Source of the DNA: Arsukibacterium indicum
GTDB taxonomy: Bacteria > Pseudomonadota > Gammaproteobacteria > Enterobacterales > Alteromonadaceae
Direction: 5' to 3'
NCBI RefSeq assembly: GCF_019100565.1
Contig: NZ_JAHRID010000001.1
Span: 62,001-126,000 of the forward strand
Length of the DNA: 64,000 bases
Under the pieces are notes generated by a model. That model had not been told where the DNA came from. It saw nothing but the letters and a program-made list of their open reading frames with translations, and ran no database searches. Below are positions 9,277 through 19,463 of this stretch, piece by piece. The translations under genes were made by a program, and so were the position numbers. Position 1 is the first letter of the stretch. Each line of letters opens with the position of its first letter.

Positions 9277-11880
9277 ATGTACGTTAAAGCAAAAATGAAG
9301 CTATCCACCTTGAGCGTGGCCGTCATGCTGGCCGCTACCGGCCAGCACGTAATGGCAGCTGAGGAAACCACTGCTGAAGAGCAGAAAATTGAAAAAATCC
9401 AGATCACCGGTTCGCGTTTAAAAGGCGTTGACATGGAGGGTGCGAATCCGGTGCAGGTGTTCAGCCGTGAAGACATGGCAAAAAGGGGTTATGACAGCGT
9501 AGGCTCGTTTCTGCGCGACCTGCCACAAGCATCCAGCGCCGGTACCTTTACTGAAAACGGTGGTGTCGGTGGTGCGGATGGCGCGCCTGCAGGGTCGTCC
9601 GGTGTCAGTCTGCGGGGCCTGGGCAGCAGCTCAACTCTGGTGTTGGTTAACGGCCGCAGGGTTGCGGTAGATTCGTTTACCAATGGTTTTGATTCCTTCG
9701 TTAACGTTAACGCTATCCCGATGTCAGCATTAGAGAGGGTAGAAGTGTTAACCGATGGCGCCTCGTCGGTTTATGGCTCTGACGCTATAGCCGGGGTAAT
9801 TAACTTTATCCTGCGTAAAGATGTGGAGGGTCATGAAGTTTCGGTTTCTTACGGTGATGATACCAAGAGCAGTAACTTTGGCCGGACTAACCTGACCTAC
9901 GTTGGTGGTTTTAATACAGAGAACAGCAATACCACGCTGGTAGTAGACTACTTCGATCGGAATGCGTTGTTTAACAGTGACCGGCCGATTGACGTTACAC
10001 TCACATCCAGCACCCGGGTCAGTATTGATGGTAGCGACTATGCTGAGCCCTGGTGTGGTGATAACGTCAGCAACGGCGGCACCCGCTGTCGTTATGATTA
10101 TGTTATTGAGCGGGCCATCCAGCCAGACACTACCGCAATTGGCGCCACTTTACACCACAATTACCGGCTGGCTAACGGCAACGAGTTTTTTGCTGAAGCC
10201 ATGCTGCAAAATAATACCGGTTCGGCCTACGACTCAGCTGCAGCCTTCGATGTCCGGGTAGCCGGCGACTCCCCGCTGGTACCACAATGGGCGCGTGATA
10301 TCGATGCGGCAGATGGCGAAGTAAACCAAATCCGGGTTCGTTCACGTTTTCCGGAAACCCGGGTGCAGGATTATGATACCACCAGCTATCGGGTTCTGGC
10401 AGGCCTGCGCGGCGACCTCGGCATGTGGTCATGGGAAAGTGCCGCAACCTATGGCAAAACAGAGAACGAAATTACCCATGTTCAGGGTTATATGGGCATT
10501 GATAAAGTAAACAATGCTATTGCAGCTGGCAGTTTCAACCCATTTAATTTAGGCAGGGATAACAGTGCCAATGCTATTGCTGCTGTTCGTGAGCTGGCAC
10601 CACGGGTTGGTGAATCTGAAGTGTTCTCGGTTGACTTTAATGTTGCCGGCGATTTAGCCATTGAGTTACCAGCTGGCAATATCAGCGCCGTATTTGGTGG
10701 TGAATTCAGAAGTGAAGACATCTTTGACCGCCCTGCCCCGATTGCCCAAAATGGTGGCGTGTTCGCGTTAGGTGCAAGTGACGCCGCTGCAGACCGCACC
10801 CAATATGCTGCTTACGGTGAGTTCAACCTGCCACTCGCTGATAACCTGGATCTGATTGCCGCACTTCGCTACGATCATTACAGCGACTTTGGTGGTGATA
10901 CCAACCCTAAATTATCGCTTCGTTACCGGGCAACTGATGATTTAATCGTCCGAGCATCCTGGAGCACTGGTTTCCGTGCTCCATCACTGTCTCAGTTAGG
11001 TGCCGGTGAATCGTTAAGCTCCGCCTATATCAATTGTGGTGCAGACCAGCCATTTGATGCACTGTGTGGTGATTTTGGTGCGACTGCCGGTGAGTTAGAG
11101 CTTGATCAGGAAACCCTTGGCAACCGGGGCCTGAATGCTGAAAACTCGGAAGCAGTTAACCTGGGTGTCTCATGGAACCTGACAGATAACCTGCAAATTA
11201 CTGCAGATTACTGGCGCTATGAACATACGGATATTGTTGATGTTGATGCCAACACCACCCTCAAAGCCTGTATTGCCGGTACTGCCCCGACAACCACCAG
11301 TATTGATGCCCTGAACGGCGAGTTTGGTTGTGTGCTGGATGCCGGTAACGATTTAGTGTTCCTCAGAACCGGCTTTTTCAACGTGGGCAGCCAGGAAACA
11401 GACGGTATTGACGTTAAACTGAATTATCAGTTAACCACTGACAGCCTGGGTACCTTTAAATTCTATGCTGCCGGTACTAAAACGTTCTCGTACGAGCGGC
11501 AGATCAATCCGGAAAGTGGTACCGACGACTTACTGGGTAAATTAAGTGGTGCTAATGAAATTGCCCGGCCAGACTTTGTCGCTGATTTTGGCACAGACTG
11601 GAGCCTGAATAACTGGAGCGCCAGTTTATCTGCGCACTATATCAGTGAGCTGGGTGACGGTGATTTCAAATTTGGTGGTAACGAGACAGTTGACGCCTGG
11701 CTGGTTTTCAGCGGCAGCATTGGTTACGAACTAACAGACAGCCAACGGCTGTTACTGACAGTGCGTAACCTGACGGATGAAGAGCCGCCTTATGCGTCGT
11801 CACCCACTAATGGTTATGCCAGCTCAGTGCATGACTGGATTGGTACCCTCTGGACTGTCAGATATACCGTAAATTTCTAA
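9277..11880 (+). CDS. TonB-dependent outer-membrane receptor
   Basis: The protein is an energy-coupled outer-membrane transporter. It has a Sec signal peptide ending near VMAAEE, an N-terminal plug domain (ITGSRLKG, NPVQVFSRED, GVSLRGLGSSSTLVLVNGRR, DGASSVYGSDAIAGVINF), and a long beta-barrel with the C-terminal TonB-receptor block ending in an aromatic residue (VRYTVNF). The ATG at 9277 has AGAGGA 6 bases upstream; a nearer in-frame ATG at 9271 abuts the site. Several cysteine pairs occur in barrel loops. The ligand is unknown, since no transport or degradation neighbours mark it. Confidence 0.93.
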   Translation: MYVKAKMKLSTLSVAVMLAATGQHVMAAEETTAEEQKIEKIQITGSRLKGVDMEGANPVQVFSREDMAKRGYDSVGSFLRDLPQASSAGTFTENGGVGGADGAPAGSSGVSLRGLGSSSTLVLVNGRRVAVDSFTNGFDSFVNVNAIPMSALERVEVLTDGASSVYGSDAIAGVINFILRKDVEGHEVSVSYGDDTKSSNFGRTNLTYVGGFNTENSNTTLVVDYFDRNALFNSDRPIDVTLTSSTRVSIDGSDYAEPWCGDNVSNGGTRCRYDYVIERAIQPDTTAIGATLHHNYRLANGNEFFAEAMLQNNTGSAYDSAAAFDVRVAGDSPLVPQWARDIDAADGEVNQIRVRSRFPETRVQDYDTTSYRVLAGLRGDLGMWSWESAATYGKTENEITHVQGYMGIDKVNNAIAAGSFNPFNLGRDNSANAIAAVRELAPRVGESEVFSVDFNVAGDLAIELPAGNISAVFGGEFRSEDIFDRPAPIAQNGGVFALGASDAAADRTQYAAYGEFNLPLADNLDLIAALRYDHYSDFGGDTNPKLSLRYRATDDLIVRASWSTGFRAPSLSQLGAGESLSSAYINCGADQPFDALCGDFGATAGELELDQETLGNRGLNAENSEAVNLGVSWNLTDNLQITADYWRYEHTDIVDVDANTTLKACIAGTAPTTTSIDALNGEFGCVLDAGNDLVFLRTGFFNVGSQETDGIDVKLNYQLTTDSLGTFKFYAAGTKTFSYERQINPESGTDDLLGKLSGANEIARPDFVADFGTDWSLNNWSASLSAHYISELGDGDFKFGGNETVDAWLVFSGSIGYELTDSQRLLLTVRNLTDEEPPYASSPTNGYASSVHDWIGTLWTVRYTVNF

Positions 11881-11914
11881 GGTGTTTAGCTTTTTTTACT
11901 GATTCAACACAATA

Positions 11915-11940
11915 AAGGGGCTGAAAAGCCCCTTATCTTT
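11915..11940 (+). terminator. intrinsic terminator after the TonB receptor gene
   Basis: An 8-bp stem AAGGGGCT / AGCCCCTT with a GAAA tetraloop is followed by a T-rich tail. Confidence 0.75.
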
Positions 11941-12018
11941 CAGTTAACGCTGGCGCCTGGGCCTATCCTTACTTAAACTCAGTATCTGAGTCGTTGTTCG
12001 TTGAAAACGGAGTAGCAG

Positions 12019-13281
12019 TTGTCTGCCCTGAAAATAAAACCAGAACAAATTAAATTAGGCTACGCCATAAAGCTTCCCAGCGGCTGGATGAAGCATCCGT
12101 TTCTTTCAAATAATATGCTGGTTGAAAACCAGCAGCAATTACACATTTTGAAAAGCCTTGGGTTAGAGTTTGTGTATTTTTACCCTGAAAAAAGCAAACA
12201 GATAACTGCGGAGCCAACCGAATTATCGACTTCCGATGAAATAGAGTTTAACAGCAAAATGTCTGAAGCTCAGGCAAAGATGCTGAATGAGAAAATGCGT
12301 CGCATTGAGCAAGCTAAAGCCCACCGGCGGGATATTCAAAAAACAGAGAAAGCCTTTAACCATTCGTTAAATCAGGTTCGTGAACTGATGAAGCAGATTA
12401 GCAGCCGGCCACTTAACGCCATTGCCGAAGCTTCTCAGTTAATCAGCCAGTTAGTTGACACCATCATCAATGCAGAAAGCCTCATTCTGCATTTAATTTC
12501 CTCCGGCAATAAAGAACAGGAAACCCTTTATTACCATGTGCTTAACGTATCTATCGTTAGTATGATGCTAGCCCGTAACCTTGGTTTTTCAGCAGCCGAT
12601 ATCAAAATCGTCGGCGTTGGTGCATTGTTTCATGACATTGGTAAACTTAAAATACCGAGCCAGATCCTGCGTAAAACAACACCATTAACCACTCCGGAAC
12701 ACAACTTATTAAAATTACATACGAAGTACGGCACAGATCTGGTTGGACTGGCAGAAACTTTTCCGCTGGAAGCCTGGCCCGTTATTGAACAGCACCACGA
12801 GTATCTGGACGGTTCAGGCTATCCTAAGGGGTTGAGCGACCAGCAGATCAATAGGCTGGCGCACATCGTTGCCGTGGTCAATGAATTTGATAATTTGTGT
12901 CATCCGGCTGACCCTGCCAAAGCCCGTTCGCCTCATCATGCATTGGCTTACCTTTATCGCAGTATGAAAGGCAAGCTGGATGACAAAACCATGCGGGTAA
13001 TGATCAAAATGATGGGCGTTTACCCACCGGGCACCGTGGTAATGTTAAGTGATCAACGAATTGCCATGGTCATGTCAGTTAACAGTGATAGTTTGCTGCA
13101 ACCGAATGTGATGATTTACGATCCGGAGGTACCACGCCTGGAAGCCCCGGTTATTAGTCTGGATAGCGACGACCTTAGTATCAGTAAAGTACTTTCGATT
13201 GCCAGCCTGCCTGAGCGGGTACGAGAGTACCTGAACCCCAGAGCACAGGTTAGTTATTATGTGCAGGGCAAACCGGGTTAA
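12019..13281 (+). CDS. HD-GYP domain phosphodiesterase with N-terminal DUF3391 domain
   Basis: The predicted role is hydrolysis of cyclic di-GMP. About 130 N-terminal residues form a DUF3391-like region (KLGYAIKLPSGWMKHPF), followed by a charged helical linker and an HD-GYP domain with the metal-binding motif FHDIGKLKIP and the signature HHEYLDGSGYPKGL. The TTG start at 12019 is supported by GGAG with 6-base spacing; no better ATG fits. Both catalytic motifs look intact. It lies 36 bases before upp, and the pairing is probably incidental. Confidence 0.88.
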   Translation: MSALKIKPEQIKLGYAIKLPSGWMKHPFLSNNMLVENQQQLHILKSLGLEFVYFYPEKSKQITAEPTELSTSDEIEFNSKMSEAQAKMLNEKMRRIEQAKAHRRDIQKTEKAFNHSLNQVRELMKQISSRPLNAIAEASQLISQLVDTIINAESLILHLISSGNKEQETLYYHVLNVSIVSMMLARNLGFSAADIKIVGVGALFHDIGKLKIPSQILRKTTPLTTPEHNLLKLHTKYGTDLVGLAETFPLEAWPVIEQHHEYLDGSGYPKGLSDQQINRLAHIVAVVNEFDNLCHPADPAKARSPHHALAYLYRSMKGKLDDKTMRVMIKMMGVYPPGTVVMLSDQRIAMVMSVNSDSLLQPNVMIYDPEVPRLEAPVISLDSDDLSISKVLSIASLPERVREYLNPRAQVSYYVQGKPG

Positions 13282-13317
13282 TCAATGTAAAATCAACAAA
13301 AACACGGGGAATTCCAG

Positions 13318-13944
13318 ATGCATGTTACCGAAGTTAAACACCCTCTGGTTCAGCATAAAATTGGCCTGCTCAGGGATGCGGATATCAGTACCAAGCAGTT
13401 CAGGCAACTGGCTGGTGAACTGGGGACTCTGCTTACCTATGAAGCCACCAAAGATCTATCCACCGAGACCACCACTATTAACACCTGGAATGGTGAATGT
13501 CAGATTGAGCAAATTCAGGGTAAAAAAGTGACTATTGTACCCATATTGCGAGCGGGCTTAGGGATGCTTGATGGCGTGCTGGATCTGCTGCCCAGCGCAA
13601 GGATAAGTGTGGTAGGCATCTACCGCGACGAAGCCAGTCTGCAACCGGTACCCTATTTCCATAAACTGGCAGCAAATCTAGACCAGCGGCTGGCGCTGGT
13701 GATTGACCCTATGCTGGCCACCGGCGGTTCCATGATTGCCACTATCAATTTACTTAAAGAACAGGGTTGCCAGCGTATTAAGGCGTTGGTACTGGTAGCT
13801 GCCCCTGAGGGTATTGCCGCGCTCGGCCAGGCACACCCTGATATTGAACTTTATACTGCGGTTATCGACCATGGGCTTAATGAGCAAGGTTATATTCTAC
13901 CCGGTCTGGGTGATGCTGGTGACAAATTATTTGGCACACGCTAA
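13318..13944 (+). CDS. upp: uracil phosphoribosyltransferase
   Basis: This pyrimidine-salvage enzyme converts uracil and PRPP to UMP. The 208-residue length equals the E. coli enzyme. The PRPP-binding loop [12 protein letters not shown] and the C-terminal uracil-binding block with GLGDAGD are intact. GGGGAA precedes the ATG. A terminator follows. No uracil permease gene (uraA) is next to it, unlike in E. coli. Confidence 0.96.
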   Translation: MHVTEVKHPLVQHKIGLLRDADISTKQFRQLAGELGTLLTYEATKDLSTETTTINTWNGECQIEQIQGKKVTIVPILRAGLGMLDGVLDLLPSARISVVGIYRDEASLQPVPYFHKLAANLDQRLALVIDPMLATGGSMIATINLLKEQGCQRIKALVLVAAPEGIAALGQAHPDIELYTAVIDHGLNEQGYILPGLGDAGDKLFGTR

Positions 13945-13961
13945 TCTTCGTTGCCTGACAC

Positions 13962-13992
13962 CGAAAAACGTGGCACTTTGGTGCCATTTTTC
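13962..13992 (+). terminator. intrinsic terminator after upp
   Basis: TGGCAC-TTTG-GTGCCA is followed by TTTTT; flanking A and T runs extend the stem. It could act on either strand but lies only 17 bases before the next gene. Confidence 0.75.
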
Positions 13993-14009
13993 GTAAACGG
14001 ACACGAGTT

Positions 14010-14891
14010 GTGGATTTAACCCCCTGGCATTACCCTACTAAATTCGGTTTTACGTTGCGCGGCTACCATACTGCCGCCAGCGGTAAGCCGGTGTTACACA
14101 TGTTACATGGCAATGGATTTTGCAGCCGCACTTACCTGCCATTACTGCAACATTTAGCAGATCACTTCGATTTTTTCCTGTCAGACGCGCAGGGCCATGG
14201 TGAAAGTGATCATGGTGGCCCGTTTTTAGGCTGGAATACCAGTGCCGACCTTGCTGAAGCTGCCTGGCTGGCCCATCAGCATTTGTTTGCCGGCCAGCCG
14301 GTGATTGGCGTTGGTCACAGTTTCGGTGGTGTGCTAACGGCGCTCATCAATAGCAAACCAAGCAGCCCGTTTCAGCAAACCCTGTTACTTGATCCGGTGC
14401 TGTTTACCCCAACCATGCTGGTTGCAATGCGATCACTTCGGGGCGTGGGCCTGTACCACAGAAACCCAATGGCAAAAGCAGCACTGCGCCGGCGCCAGCA
14501 CTGGCCGGATAAAAACACAGCACATAGCTACCTCCACAATCGTGGCATGTTTAAAAACTGGCAGCCGGAAGCGCTGGCAGCCTATATTGATCACGCCCTG
14601 GCAGCCTCTGACCACGGCATTAGTTTAAAATGCAAACCAGAACGTGAAGCTGAAATTTTCAGCTCTTACCCTGAAAAGCTCTGGCAGCAACTGAGCCAAC
14701 CCTGCTCACCAACGCTGGTAATATATGGCAGCAACAGTTATTCCTTTATCAGTAAAGCCGTTAAGAAATGGCAGCGACGAAACCCTGCCGTTACCAGTGT
14801 TATAACAGCGGGCGGCCATTGTTTTATGCAAGAGCAGCCTGACGTTACAGCCAAACTGATGTTGCAGTATTTAAAGCCTGCTGTCGGGTAA
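14010..14891 (+). CDS. alpha/beta hydrolase
   Basis: This 293-residue cytoplasmic alpha/beta-hydrolase fold protein has the oxyanion segment MLHGNGFCSRTY, the nucleophile elbow GHSFGG, a likely acid in the region of LVIYGSN, and the catalytic histidine in AGGHCFMQEQ. The start is GTG at 14010 with GGA upstream. Substrate is unknown; the family includes esterases and lipases. The 17-base gap after the upp terminator suggests its own promoter overlaps the terminator, or read-through. Confidence 0.8.
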   Translation: MDLTPWHYPTKFGFTLRGYHTAASGKPVLHMLHGNGFCSRTYLPLLQHLADHFDFFLSDAQGHGESDHGGPFLGWNTSADLAEAAWLAHQHLFAGQPVIGVGHSFGGVLTALINSKPSSPFQQTLLLDPVLFTPTMLVAMRSLRGVGLYHRNPMAKAALRRRQHWPDKNTAHSYLHNRGMFKNWQPEALAAYIDHALAASDHGISLKCKPEREAEIFSSYPEKLWQQLSQPCSPTLVIYGSNSYSFISKAVKKWQRRNPAVTSVITAGGHCFMQEQPDVTAKLMLQYLKPAVG

Positions 14892-14892
14892 C

Positions 14893-14952
14893 ATTGCCGT
14901 TATAAGCGGGTTAAAATTGCCGTTATAATAAGTGCCGCTTTACGTTATAATG
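14893..14952 (+). repeat. short tandem promoter-region repeat upstream of the NlpE/META lipoprotein gene
   Basis: ATTGCCGTTATAA occurs exactly at 14893-14905 and again at 14916-14928, 23 bases apart. A partial copy, TTACGTTATAATG, lies at 14940-14952. Two copies contain TATAAT or TATAAG. The spacing of about two helical turns suggests a repeated operator or overlapping -10 elements; the regulator is unknown. Confidence 0.5.
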
Positions 14953-14978
14953 CAACAAATTCAAATCAGGGTATGCAG

Positions 14979-16082
14979 ATGAGAAAGTCCTTATTACTAG
15001 TGGCACTGGTGTTGGCAGGCTGCAGCCAACTGCCTGCTCCTGAACAGGTAGCAGCTGACAACGTCAGTGCCCCAGGCCCGGCAGCAACTGCAGAGCAGGA
15101 CGATGTAGTGCCGGACAGTGAAACTACCGAAGCGATTGCCACCAATTTTGAACAGATTTTTATCGACAGTGATATTAGCTTTACCGGTACCCTGCCCTGT
15201 GCAGATTGTCCGGGCATTCAGTATCATTTGAATTTATATCGCGATGGTCGCTTTGAAGTGCGCCAGGAATATCTGGAGCGTGGTGACATTAACATTATTA
15301 AAGGGATCTGGTTACTGGAAAAACGTAACCTGCATCTGGTTAATCAGCAGCACACATTACCGGCATTTTACTTTTCTAACAACAATCAGTTGGCCATGCT
15401 GGACCTGGCGGGCAAACCAATAAGCTCGGCACTGAATTATCAGCTAAAACGGGAATCTGACTTTGTTAAACTCGATACCCGGCAGCCTATGCTGGGCTTG
15501 TATTTACTGCAGAATAACCAGGCAACCTTTACCTCGTGCCAGTCTGGCGAAAGTCTGCCGGTGGCCAATACCCAGCATCACTTACCAATGATGCGCCATT
15601 ATCAGCAAGACGAAAGGCTGCGAAATAATGCGGTTATTGCCACCCTGGTTGGCCGTAAACAAAATAATGCCCAGGGAGAAACCCAGCTACTTATCGAGAA
15701 GTTTGAGCAGTTCTGGCCAAATGCCGTTTGCCCCGATCCGTATGCGCCCGGACAAATTCAGGGCATTGTCTGGCGCGCTGAAAAACTGGCCGGCCGTTAT
15801 TTGCCGCAGCAGCTGAATGTGCGGATGATTTTTGACTCACAAGACCGCTTGTACGGGTTTGCCGGCTGCAACAGTTTTAATGGCAGCTATAAACAACAAG
15901 CCAACCGGCTGAATGTAGCAGGTCTTGCCAGCACTCAGAAATACTGCAGCGAAACCAGTCAGATTGAGCAACAGTTTACCAGTTCATTGCAAGCAGCTGA
16001 CAGAGCCGAGGTTAACGGGGATAAATTACAGCTGTTTAAAGACAATAACCTGCTAATCGAACTAAAACCGGCGCTGAACTAG
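14979..16082 (+). CDS. lipoprotein with NlpE N-terminal-like and META (HslJ) domains
   Basis: A lipoprotein signal peptide ends at the lipobox LVLAGC, so the protein is probably membrane-anchored in the envelope. After a low-complexity linker comes an NlpE-like block (FTGTLPCADCPGIQYHLNLY, with its CxxC), then a middle domain, then a META domain (GFAGCNSFNGSY). NlpE senses surface and copper stress in E. coli, while HslJ is linked to heat and novobiocin resistance; the role here is inferred only. The ATG at 14979 has AGGG with good spacing; an in-frame ATG 6 bases earlier is too close. Confidence 0.82.
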   Translation: MRKSLLLVALVLAGCSQLPAPEQVAADNVSAPGPAATAEQDDVVPDSETTEAIATNFEQIFIDSDISFTGTLPCADCPGIQYHLNLYRDGRFEVRQEYLERGDINIIKGIWLLEKRNLHLVNQQHTLPAFYFSNNNQLAMLDLAGKPISSALNYQLKRESDFVKLDTRQPMLGLYLLQNNQATFTSCQSGESLPVANTQHHLPMMRHYQQDERLRNNAVIATLVGRKQNNAQGETQLLIEKFEQFWPNAVCPDPYAPGQIQGIVWRAEKLAGRYLPQQLNVRMIFDSQDRLYGFAGCNSFNGSYKQQANRLNVAGLASTQKYCSETSQIEQQFTSSLQAADRAEVNGDKLQLFKDNNLLIELKPALN

Positions 16083-16104
16083 GCTAATACTTTTTTGTCG
16101 AAGG

Positions 16105-16132
16105 CGGTCTTTAATTAAAGGCCGTTTTTTTT
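16105..16132 (+). terminator. intrinsic terminator after the NlpE/META lipoprotein gene
   Basis: An 8-bp stem CGGTCTTT / AAAGGCCG with one T-G pair is followed by a run of eight T. Confidence 0.8.
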
Positions 16133-16150
16133 AATAAATTTCAGATAAAA

Positions 16151-16184
16151 AAATACCCTCAAACCAAAGGTGTTGAGGGTATTT
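16151..16184 (-). terminator. intrinsic terminator of the thrS-infC-rpmI-rplT operon
   Basis: On the minus strand, AATACCCTCAA pairs with TTGAGGGTATT and is followed by a T run. It lies about 40 bases after the rplT stop. Confidence 0.82.
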
Positions 16185-16223
16185 AAGCCACCGCTAAGTG
16201 GCTCCCGATGCTATCAGCTTATA

Positions 16224-16580
16224 TCAGACTAAGGCTTCTTTTGCTTTAGAAACTAAAGCAGTGAAAGCGGCTTTGTCGTATACAGCGATGTCGGCCAGGA
16301 TCTTACGATCGATTTCAACAGAGGCTTTTTTCAGGCCTGCAATGAAACGGCTGTAAGATAAACCGTTCATCCGTGACGCTGCGTTGATACGAGCGATCCA
16401 CAGTTGACGGAACTGACGCTTACGCTGACGACGGTCACGATAAGCATATTGACCGGCTTTAATAACGGCCTGGAACGCAACACGATAAACACGACTGCGG
16501 GCACCGTAGTAACCTTTGGCCTGGTTTAACACCTTCTTATGACGCGCGCGCGCCGTCACACCACGTTTTACTCTTGGCAT
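16224..16580 (-). CDS. rplT: 50S ribosomal protein L20
   Basis: The 118-residue, very basic protein begins [16 protein letters not shown], the invariant L20 N-terminus. L20 is needed early in 50S assembly and, in E. coli, represses translation of rpmI-rplT. It is the last gene of the thrS-infC-rpmI-rplT operon and is followed by a clear terminator. Confidence 0.98.
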   Translation of the reverse strand: MPRVKRGVTARARHKKVLNQAKGYYGARSRVYRVAFQAVIKAGQYAYRDRRQRKRQFRQLWIARINAASRMNGLSYSRFIAGLKKASVEIDRKILADIAVYDKAAFTALVSKAKEALV

Positions 16581-16596
16581 TTCTGACTCCTATGAT

Positions 16597-16794
16597 TTAT
16601 GCGTACGGCATGCAACGGACTAAGCCGGCAATGTCTACTTTAGCGACTAAGGTTTTTGGACCTAACTGACGCTTACGCTTAGAAGTCTTCTTCGTCAGAA
16701 TGTGGCGAAGGTGTGATTGTTTACGTTTAAAGCTACCAGAAGCGGTTTTTTTGAAACGCTTCGCGGCACCTTTATTGGTTTTCATCTTTGGCAT
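16597..16794 (-). CDS. rpmI: 50S ribosomal protein L35
   Basis: The 65-residue basic protein has the L35 sequence ([17 protein letters not shown] and HLRHILTKK). It sits 16 bases before rplT and 91 bases after infC. In E. coli the infC-rpmI region carries the L20 translational operator; I could not resolve a corresponding pseudoknot here. Confidence 0.98.
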   Translation of the reverse strand: MPKMKTNKGAAKRFKKTASGSFKRKQSHLRHILTKKTSKRKRQLGPKTLVAKVDIAGLVRCMPYA

Positions 16795-16885
16795 AGTATT
16801 TAAACTCGCATTGTTAAATTACAACGAATAATAAGGCGTTAAAAAACTGCAGCAAGCCGCAGTTTCCTAAACTTGAAGGCACTTA

Positions 16886-17428
16886 TTACTTCTTATTTGG
16901 GGCCAGCATCATGATCATCTGTCTACCTTCCACCCGTGAAGGGAAAGATTCGCAGATAGCGATATCAGATAAGTCCTCTTTAATTCGAGTAAGCATCTCA
17001 ATACCGATTTCCTGATGCGCCATTTCACGACCACGATAGCGCAGCGTTACTTTAGCTTTGTCACCCTCTTCAATGAAGCGACGCAGGTTGCGTAGTTTTA
17101 CCTGGTAATCGCCTTCGTCAGTTCCAGGCCGGAATTTTATTTCCTTAATCTGGATCTGTTTTTGCTTCTTCTTCTGCTCTTTCAGAGCTTTACTCTTTTC
17201 AAACAGGAACTTACCGTAGTCCATCAACTTACAAACTGGTGGTTCGGCTGTCGGGCTGATCTCTACTAAATCGTTGCCACTGTCTTCAGCCAATTTGATG
17301 GCTTCAGCAATACTTACTACACCCAGTTGCTCACCTTCGACGCCAATTAACCGCACTTCCGGTAGGTTAATTTCTTCGTTTATCCTGTTAGGACGGTTTG
17401 CAGGTAATGTTTTCTTTCCTACTTTAAT
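16886..17428 (-). CDS. infC: translation initiation factor IF-3, ATT start codon
   Basis: IF-3 proofreads initiator tRNA and start-codon choice. The first ATG/GTG in frame is internal (17356) and would delete conserved sequence. Reading upstream gives [16 protein letters not shown], the expected IF-3 N-terminus, starting at an ATT at 17426-17428 with GGAGGA 7 bases before it. This gives 180 residues, the same as E. coli. An AUU start is the known basis of IF-3 autoregulation. The [17 protein letters not shown] block and C-terminal domain are intact. Confidence 0.96.
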   Translation of the reverse strand: MKVGKKTLPANRPNRINEEINLPEVRLIGVEGEQLGVVSIAEAIKLAEDSGNDLVEISPTAEPPVCKLMDYGKFLFEKSKALKEQKKKQKQIQIKEIKFRPGTDEGDYQVKLRNLRRFIEEGDKAKVTLRYRGREMAHQEIGIEMLTRIKEDLSDIAICESFPSRVEGRQMIMMLAPNKK

Positions 17429-17469
17429 AGTATGTTCCTCCGAAAAATTATTCTTATACGCTTAATTGT

Positions 17470-19380
17470 TTATACCCTGGCTTTAATTTCGGTGGTCAGC
17501 TTTTCAACAAAAGCCGCTACCGACATTTTCCCAAGGTCTTCACCTTTACGCGTTCTTAAGGCGATATCGCCCGCTTCCATCTCTTTATCGCCTACGACGA
17601 CCAGATACGGAATACGCTTAAGCGTGTGCTCGCGGATTTTAAAGCCTATCTTCTCATTTCTCAAGTCACTTATGACTCTAATACCGTGAGATTTGAAAGT
17701 TTTTACTAAATTTTGCACATATTCGGCCTGCTTATCGGTAATATTCATCACCACCACCTGAATTGGTGCCAGCCATGCCGGAAACAGGCCAGCATATTCT
17801 TCGATTAAAATACCGATAAACCGCTCAAGTGAACCCAGAATTGCCCGGTGGATCATTACCGGTACCTGCTTATCCCCCCCTTCCGAGATAAAGGTGGCAC
17901 CTAAGCGGCCAGGTAAGGCAAAATCAAGTTGAATGGTGCCACACTGCCACGCCCGGTTTAAGCAATCATGCAGCGTGAATTCGATTTTAGGGCCATAAAA
18001 TGCGCCTTCACCCGGCTGCAAATCATAGTCAATATTATTGCTTTTCAGTGCTTCAATCAGGCCCTGCTCGGCTTTATCCCAGCTTTCATCTGAACCAATC
18101 CGCTGTGCCGGCCGGGTAGACAATTTTACCTTAACGTCTTTAAAACCAAAGGTGCTATAGACATCAAACACCATTTGAATACATTTAGTCACTTCAGCCT
18201 GCACCTGATCTTCGGTACAGAAAATATGCGCATCGTCCTGAGTAAAGCCGCGCACCCGCATTAAGCCGTGCAAACCACCTGATGGCTCGTTGCGGTGACA
18301 ACAACCGAACTCAGCCATTCTCAGTGGTAAATCGCGGTAAGATTTTAAGCCCTGATTAAAAATCTGGACATGGCCCGGGCAGTTCATTGGCTTGATAGCA
18401 TATTCGCGATGTTCAGACTGGGTGGTAAACATGTTTTCAGCATATTTTTCCCAGTGGCCTGATTTCTCCCACAACACCCGGTCCATCATTAACGGACCCT
18501 TTACTTCATCGTAGTCGTATTCACCCAGCTTTTCGCGAACAAAACTTTCCAGCTCACGGAAAATAGTCCAGCCATCATTGTGCCAGAACACCATGCCCGG
18601 CGCCTCTTCCTGCCAGTGGAATAAACCAAGCGCTTTACCAATTTTACGATGGTCGCGTTTTTCCGCTTCTTCCAGCTGGGTTAAATAACCTGCCAGTTGC
18701 TTTTTATCAGCCCAGGCGGTGCCATATACCCGCTGCAGCATTTTGTTTTTAGAGTCGCCACGCCAGTAAGCGCCGGCTACCTTCATTATTTTAAAGTGCT
18801 GGCAAAACCGCATATTAGGCACATGCGGGCCACGACACATATCAATGTATTCTTCATGATGGTACAAGCCTGGCTTATCGTCTTTACTGACGTTCTGCTC
18901 CAGAATTTCCATCTTGTAGCTTTCGCCGCGGGCTTTAAAGGTATCAAATGCTTCCTGCCAGCTGACTTTATGCTTAACAACGTCATATTCGGTTTTAGCA
19001 AGCTTCAGCATCCGCGCTTCGAGCTCAGCTAAATCGTCGCTGCTGATAGGCTGGTCTAAATCGACGTCATAATAAAAGCCGTTTTCAATTACCGGGCCAA
19101 TCGCCATTTTCACGTTGGGCCACATTTGTTTGATTGCATGGCCTAATAAATGAGCACAGGAATGGCGGATAATCTCCAGACCGTCCTGATCCTTGCTGGT
19201 AATAATGCTTAAGGTTGCATCAGTAGTAATAGGATCGCAGGCATCCACTAACTGACCATTTACCCTACCGGCAATGGTGGCTTTCGCTAAACCGGGACCG
19301 ATGTCTTTGGCAACATCCATAACAGAAACAGCAGAATCAAAAGCGCGCTGGCTGCCATCAGGCAGAGTAATAACTGGCAT
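17470..19380 (-). CDS. thrS: threonyl-tRNA synthetase
   Basis: ThrRS charges tRNA-Thr. The start is the ATG at 19380 giving [15 protein letters not shown], identical in register to E. coli; upstream in-frame starts lie in the leader. The 636-residue protein has TGS and editing domains ([16 protein letters not shown]), the class II motifs (motif 2 [19 protein letters not shown]), and a C-terminal anticodon-binding domain. AGGA precedes the ATG, and the leader holds anticodon-arm mimics. It is the first gene of the translation operon. Confidence 0.98.
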   Translation of the reverse strand: MPVITLPDGSQRAFDSAVSVMDVAKDIGPGLAKATIAGRVNGQLVDACDPITTDATLSIITSKDQDGLEIIRHSCAHLLGHAIKQMWPNVKMAIGPVIENGFYYDVDLDQPISSDDLAELEARMLKLAKTEYDVVKHKVSWQEAFDTFKARGESYKMEILEQNVSKDDKPGLYHHEEYIDMCRGPHVPNMRFCQHFKIMKVAGAYWRGDSKNKMLQRVYGTAWADKKQLAGYLTQLEEAEKRDHRKIGKALGLFHWQEEAPGMVFWHNDGWTIFRELESFVREKLGEYDYDEVKGPLMMDRVLWEKSGHWEKYAENMFTTQSEHREYAIKPMNCPGHVQIFNQGLKSYRDLPLRMAEFGCCHRNEPSGGLHGLMRVRGFTQDDAHIFCTEDQVQAEVTKCIQMVFDVYSTFGFKDVKVKLSTRPAQRIGSDESWDKAEQGLIEALKSNNIDYDLQPGEGAFYGPKIEFTLHDCLNRAWQCGTIQLDFALPGRLGATFISEGGDKQVPVMIHRAILGSLERFIGILIEEYAGLFPAWLAPIQVVVMNITDKQAEYVQNLVKTFKSHGIRVISDLRNEKIGFKIREHTLKRIPYLVVVGDKEMEAGDIALRTRKGEDLGKMSVAAFVEKLTTEIKARV

Positions 19381-19399
19381 GATATATCCTTTTACAGTG

Positions 19400-19420
19400 G
19401 TGGCCCACACCAAGGGTCAC
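19400..19420 (-). promoter_or_regulatory. thrS operator hairpin 2: tRNA-Thr(GGU) anticodon-arm mimic
   Basis: In the transcript, GTGACCC pairs with GGGCCAC (six pairs and one A-C mismatch) around the 7-base loop TTGGTGT. Bases 3-5 of the loop are GGT, the anticodon for Thr, and the flanking CCC/GGG resembles the E. coli tRNA-Thr(GGU) anticodon arm. It ends 9 bases before the AGGA ribosome binding site, where bound ThrRS would block ribosomes. Confidence 0.65.
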
Positions 19421-19463
19421 TTGTTTAATAATGATAGTATTCACCAAACCCGCTTCGACAGTT

